DNA of 5,432 nt. Source: Propionibacteriaceae bacterium (GTDB lineage Bacteria > Actinomycetota > Actinomycetes > Propionibacteriales > Propionibacteriaceae). The translations under genes and the position numbers were made by a program. This document shows positions 4,880 through 5,432 of this stretch, piece after piece (position 1 is the first letter of the stretch; each line of letters begins with the position of its first letter). The notes under the pieces are model-generated. The model searched no databases and was not told the DNA's origin. It saw only the letters and a program-made list of their open reading frames with translations. The DNA lies in NCBI GenBank assembly GCA_009787035.1, contig WRGV01000139.1, positions 1-5,432 of the forward strand, written 5' to 3'.

Positions 4880-5432
4880 ATGACTCATCCGAATCCGCAA
4901 TTGCAGGAGTCTTTCGGGCTTTACATCGACGGGCAATGGACGCCCGCGTCCGACGGCGCCACGTTCGAATCGACGTGCCCGGCCGACGGCGAACACCTCG
5001 CCACCTGCGCCGAGGCCACCAAGGACGACGTCGACCGCGCGGTCGATGCCGCCTGGAAGGCATTTGATTCTTGGAAGAAGGTATCCCCGAGCGATCGTGA
5101 GAAGGTGCTGCTGCGCATCGCCGACGTCATCGACGCGAACGCGGAGCACCTCGCTCTGGTCGAATCGCTCGACAACGGCAAGCCGATCCGCGAATGCCGC
5201 GCGATCGACATCGCCTATGCGGCCGACCATTTCCGCTACTTCGCCGGTGCGGTGCGCACCGAAGAGGGCAGCGCGATGATGCTGGACGAGAACACGCTGT
5301 CGCTCATTCTGCATGAGCCGATCGGCGTCGTGGGACAGATCGTCCCGTGGAACTTCCCGTTCCTGATGGCGGCCTGGAAGCTCGCCCCGGTGCTGGCCGC
5401 CGGGTGCTGCACGGTGTTCAAGCCGTCCAGCC
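4880..5432 (+). CDS. NAD(P)-dependent aldehyde dehydrogenase, AldB-like, N-terminal part (3' end outside window)
   Basis: 184 residues are present before the window ends; family members run to about 500, so the catalytic Cys and Glu segments are missing here. The visible part is the N-terminal and coenzyme-binding region: LYIDGQW (14-20), DNGKPIRE (98-105), DHFRYFAG (116-123), HEPIGVVGQIVPWNFPFLMA (145-164, with oxyanion-hole Asn158) and the cofactor-contacting Lys in FKPSS (K181). The combination DNGKPIRE, DHFRYFA and HEPxGVVGQIxPWNFP is very like E. coli AldB and related acetaldehyde dehydrogenases, so acetaldehyde to acetate is the likeliest reaction, though substrate cannot be proved from this half. 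ATG 4880 is supported by AGGGG at a 7-nt spacing. The leader holds a candidate promoter and two dyads, suggesting regulated expression. It reads in the same direction as pta and vapBC but appears to have its own promoter. Confidence 0.93.
   Translation, partial: MTHPNPQLQESFGLYIDGQWTPASDGATFESTCPADGEHLATCAEATKDDVDRAVDAAWKAFDSWKKVSPSDREKVLLRIADVIDANAEHLALVESLDNGKPIRECRAIDIAYAADHFRYFAGAVRTEEGSAMMLDENTLSLILHEPIGVVGQIVPWNFPFLMAAWKLAPVLAAGCCTVFKPSS

Noticed and set aside
1..5432. tRNA/rRNA genes, CRISPR arrays, insertion sequences, integrase attachment sites
   Set aside because: I saw no spaced direct-repeat array, transposase or integrase motifs, tRNA-like cloverleaf, or terminal repeats flanking vapBC or the RloA-like/RloB pair.

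Overview
This window reads as chromosomal DNA of a high-GC bacterium, most likely an actinomycete (Actinomycetota). The evidence is the high GC content (hand counts of about 57-72 % per 60-base row), the GC-rich codon use, and three genes whose start codons lie 6-7 nt downstream of a TANNNT -10 element with no usable Shine-Dalgarno site, the arrangement of actinobacterial leaderless transcripts. I cannot name a genus. The window is almost fully coding: seven protein genes (the first and last cut by the window edges), no RNA genes, no insertion sequence and no CRISPR array.

Layout. 1-1661 (+): the C-terminal part of an AAA15/RloA-type ABC-like ATPase and, 3 bp later, a complete RloB-family protein with TOPRIM-like motifs. 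Such pairs occur beside type I restriction loci (RloA/RloB) and as the AbiLi/AbiLii phage-defence pair, so this is a probable two-gene anti-phage module. 1665-2474 (-): endonuclease IV (nfo), tail-to-tail with rloB and only 3 bp away. 2475-2522: a 48-bp divergent promoter region with one -10 element on each strand. 2523-4052 (+): phosphate acetyltransferase (pta) of a short architecture: a degenerate P-loop N-terminal domain joined directly to the catalytic domain. 4053-4122: a long imperfect palindrome overlapping a -10 element. 4123-4760 (+): a vapBC toxin-antitoxin operon with a 4-bp overlap. 4761-4879: a non-coding leader with several dyad symmetries, a candidate promoter and a ribosome binding site. 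4880-5432 (+): the first 184 residues of an AldB-like aldehyde dehydrogenase.

How the parts work together. Two themes alternate. One is accessory defence or stress functions (the RloA-like/RloB pair, vapBC). The other is housekeeping functions: abasic-site repair (nfo), acetyl-CoA/acetyl-phosphate conversion (pta) and oxidation of acetaldehyde-type substrates (the aldehyde dehydrogenase). pta is not followed by ackA, its usual partner; vapBC sits there instead, which suggests insertion of a mobile accessory module into a metabolic region. The strongest regulatory signal is the palindrome at 4069-4119, which fits a VapBC autoregulatory operator. The best candidate for a defence system is the RloA-like/RloB pair. 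Its family is known, so it is not new in kind, but this TOPRIM-like variant may repay examination.
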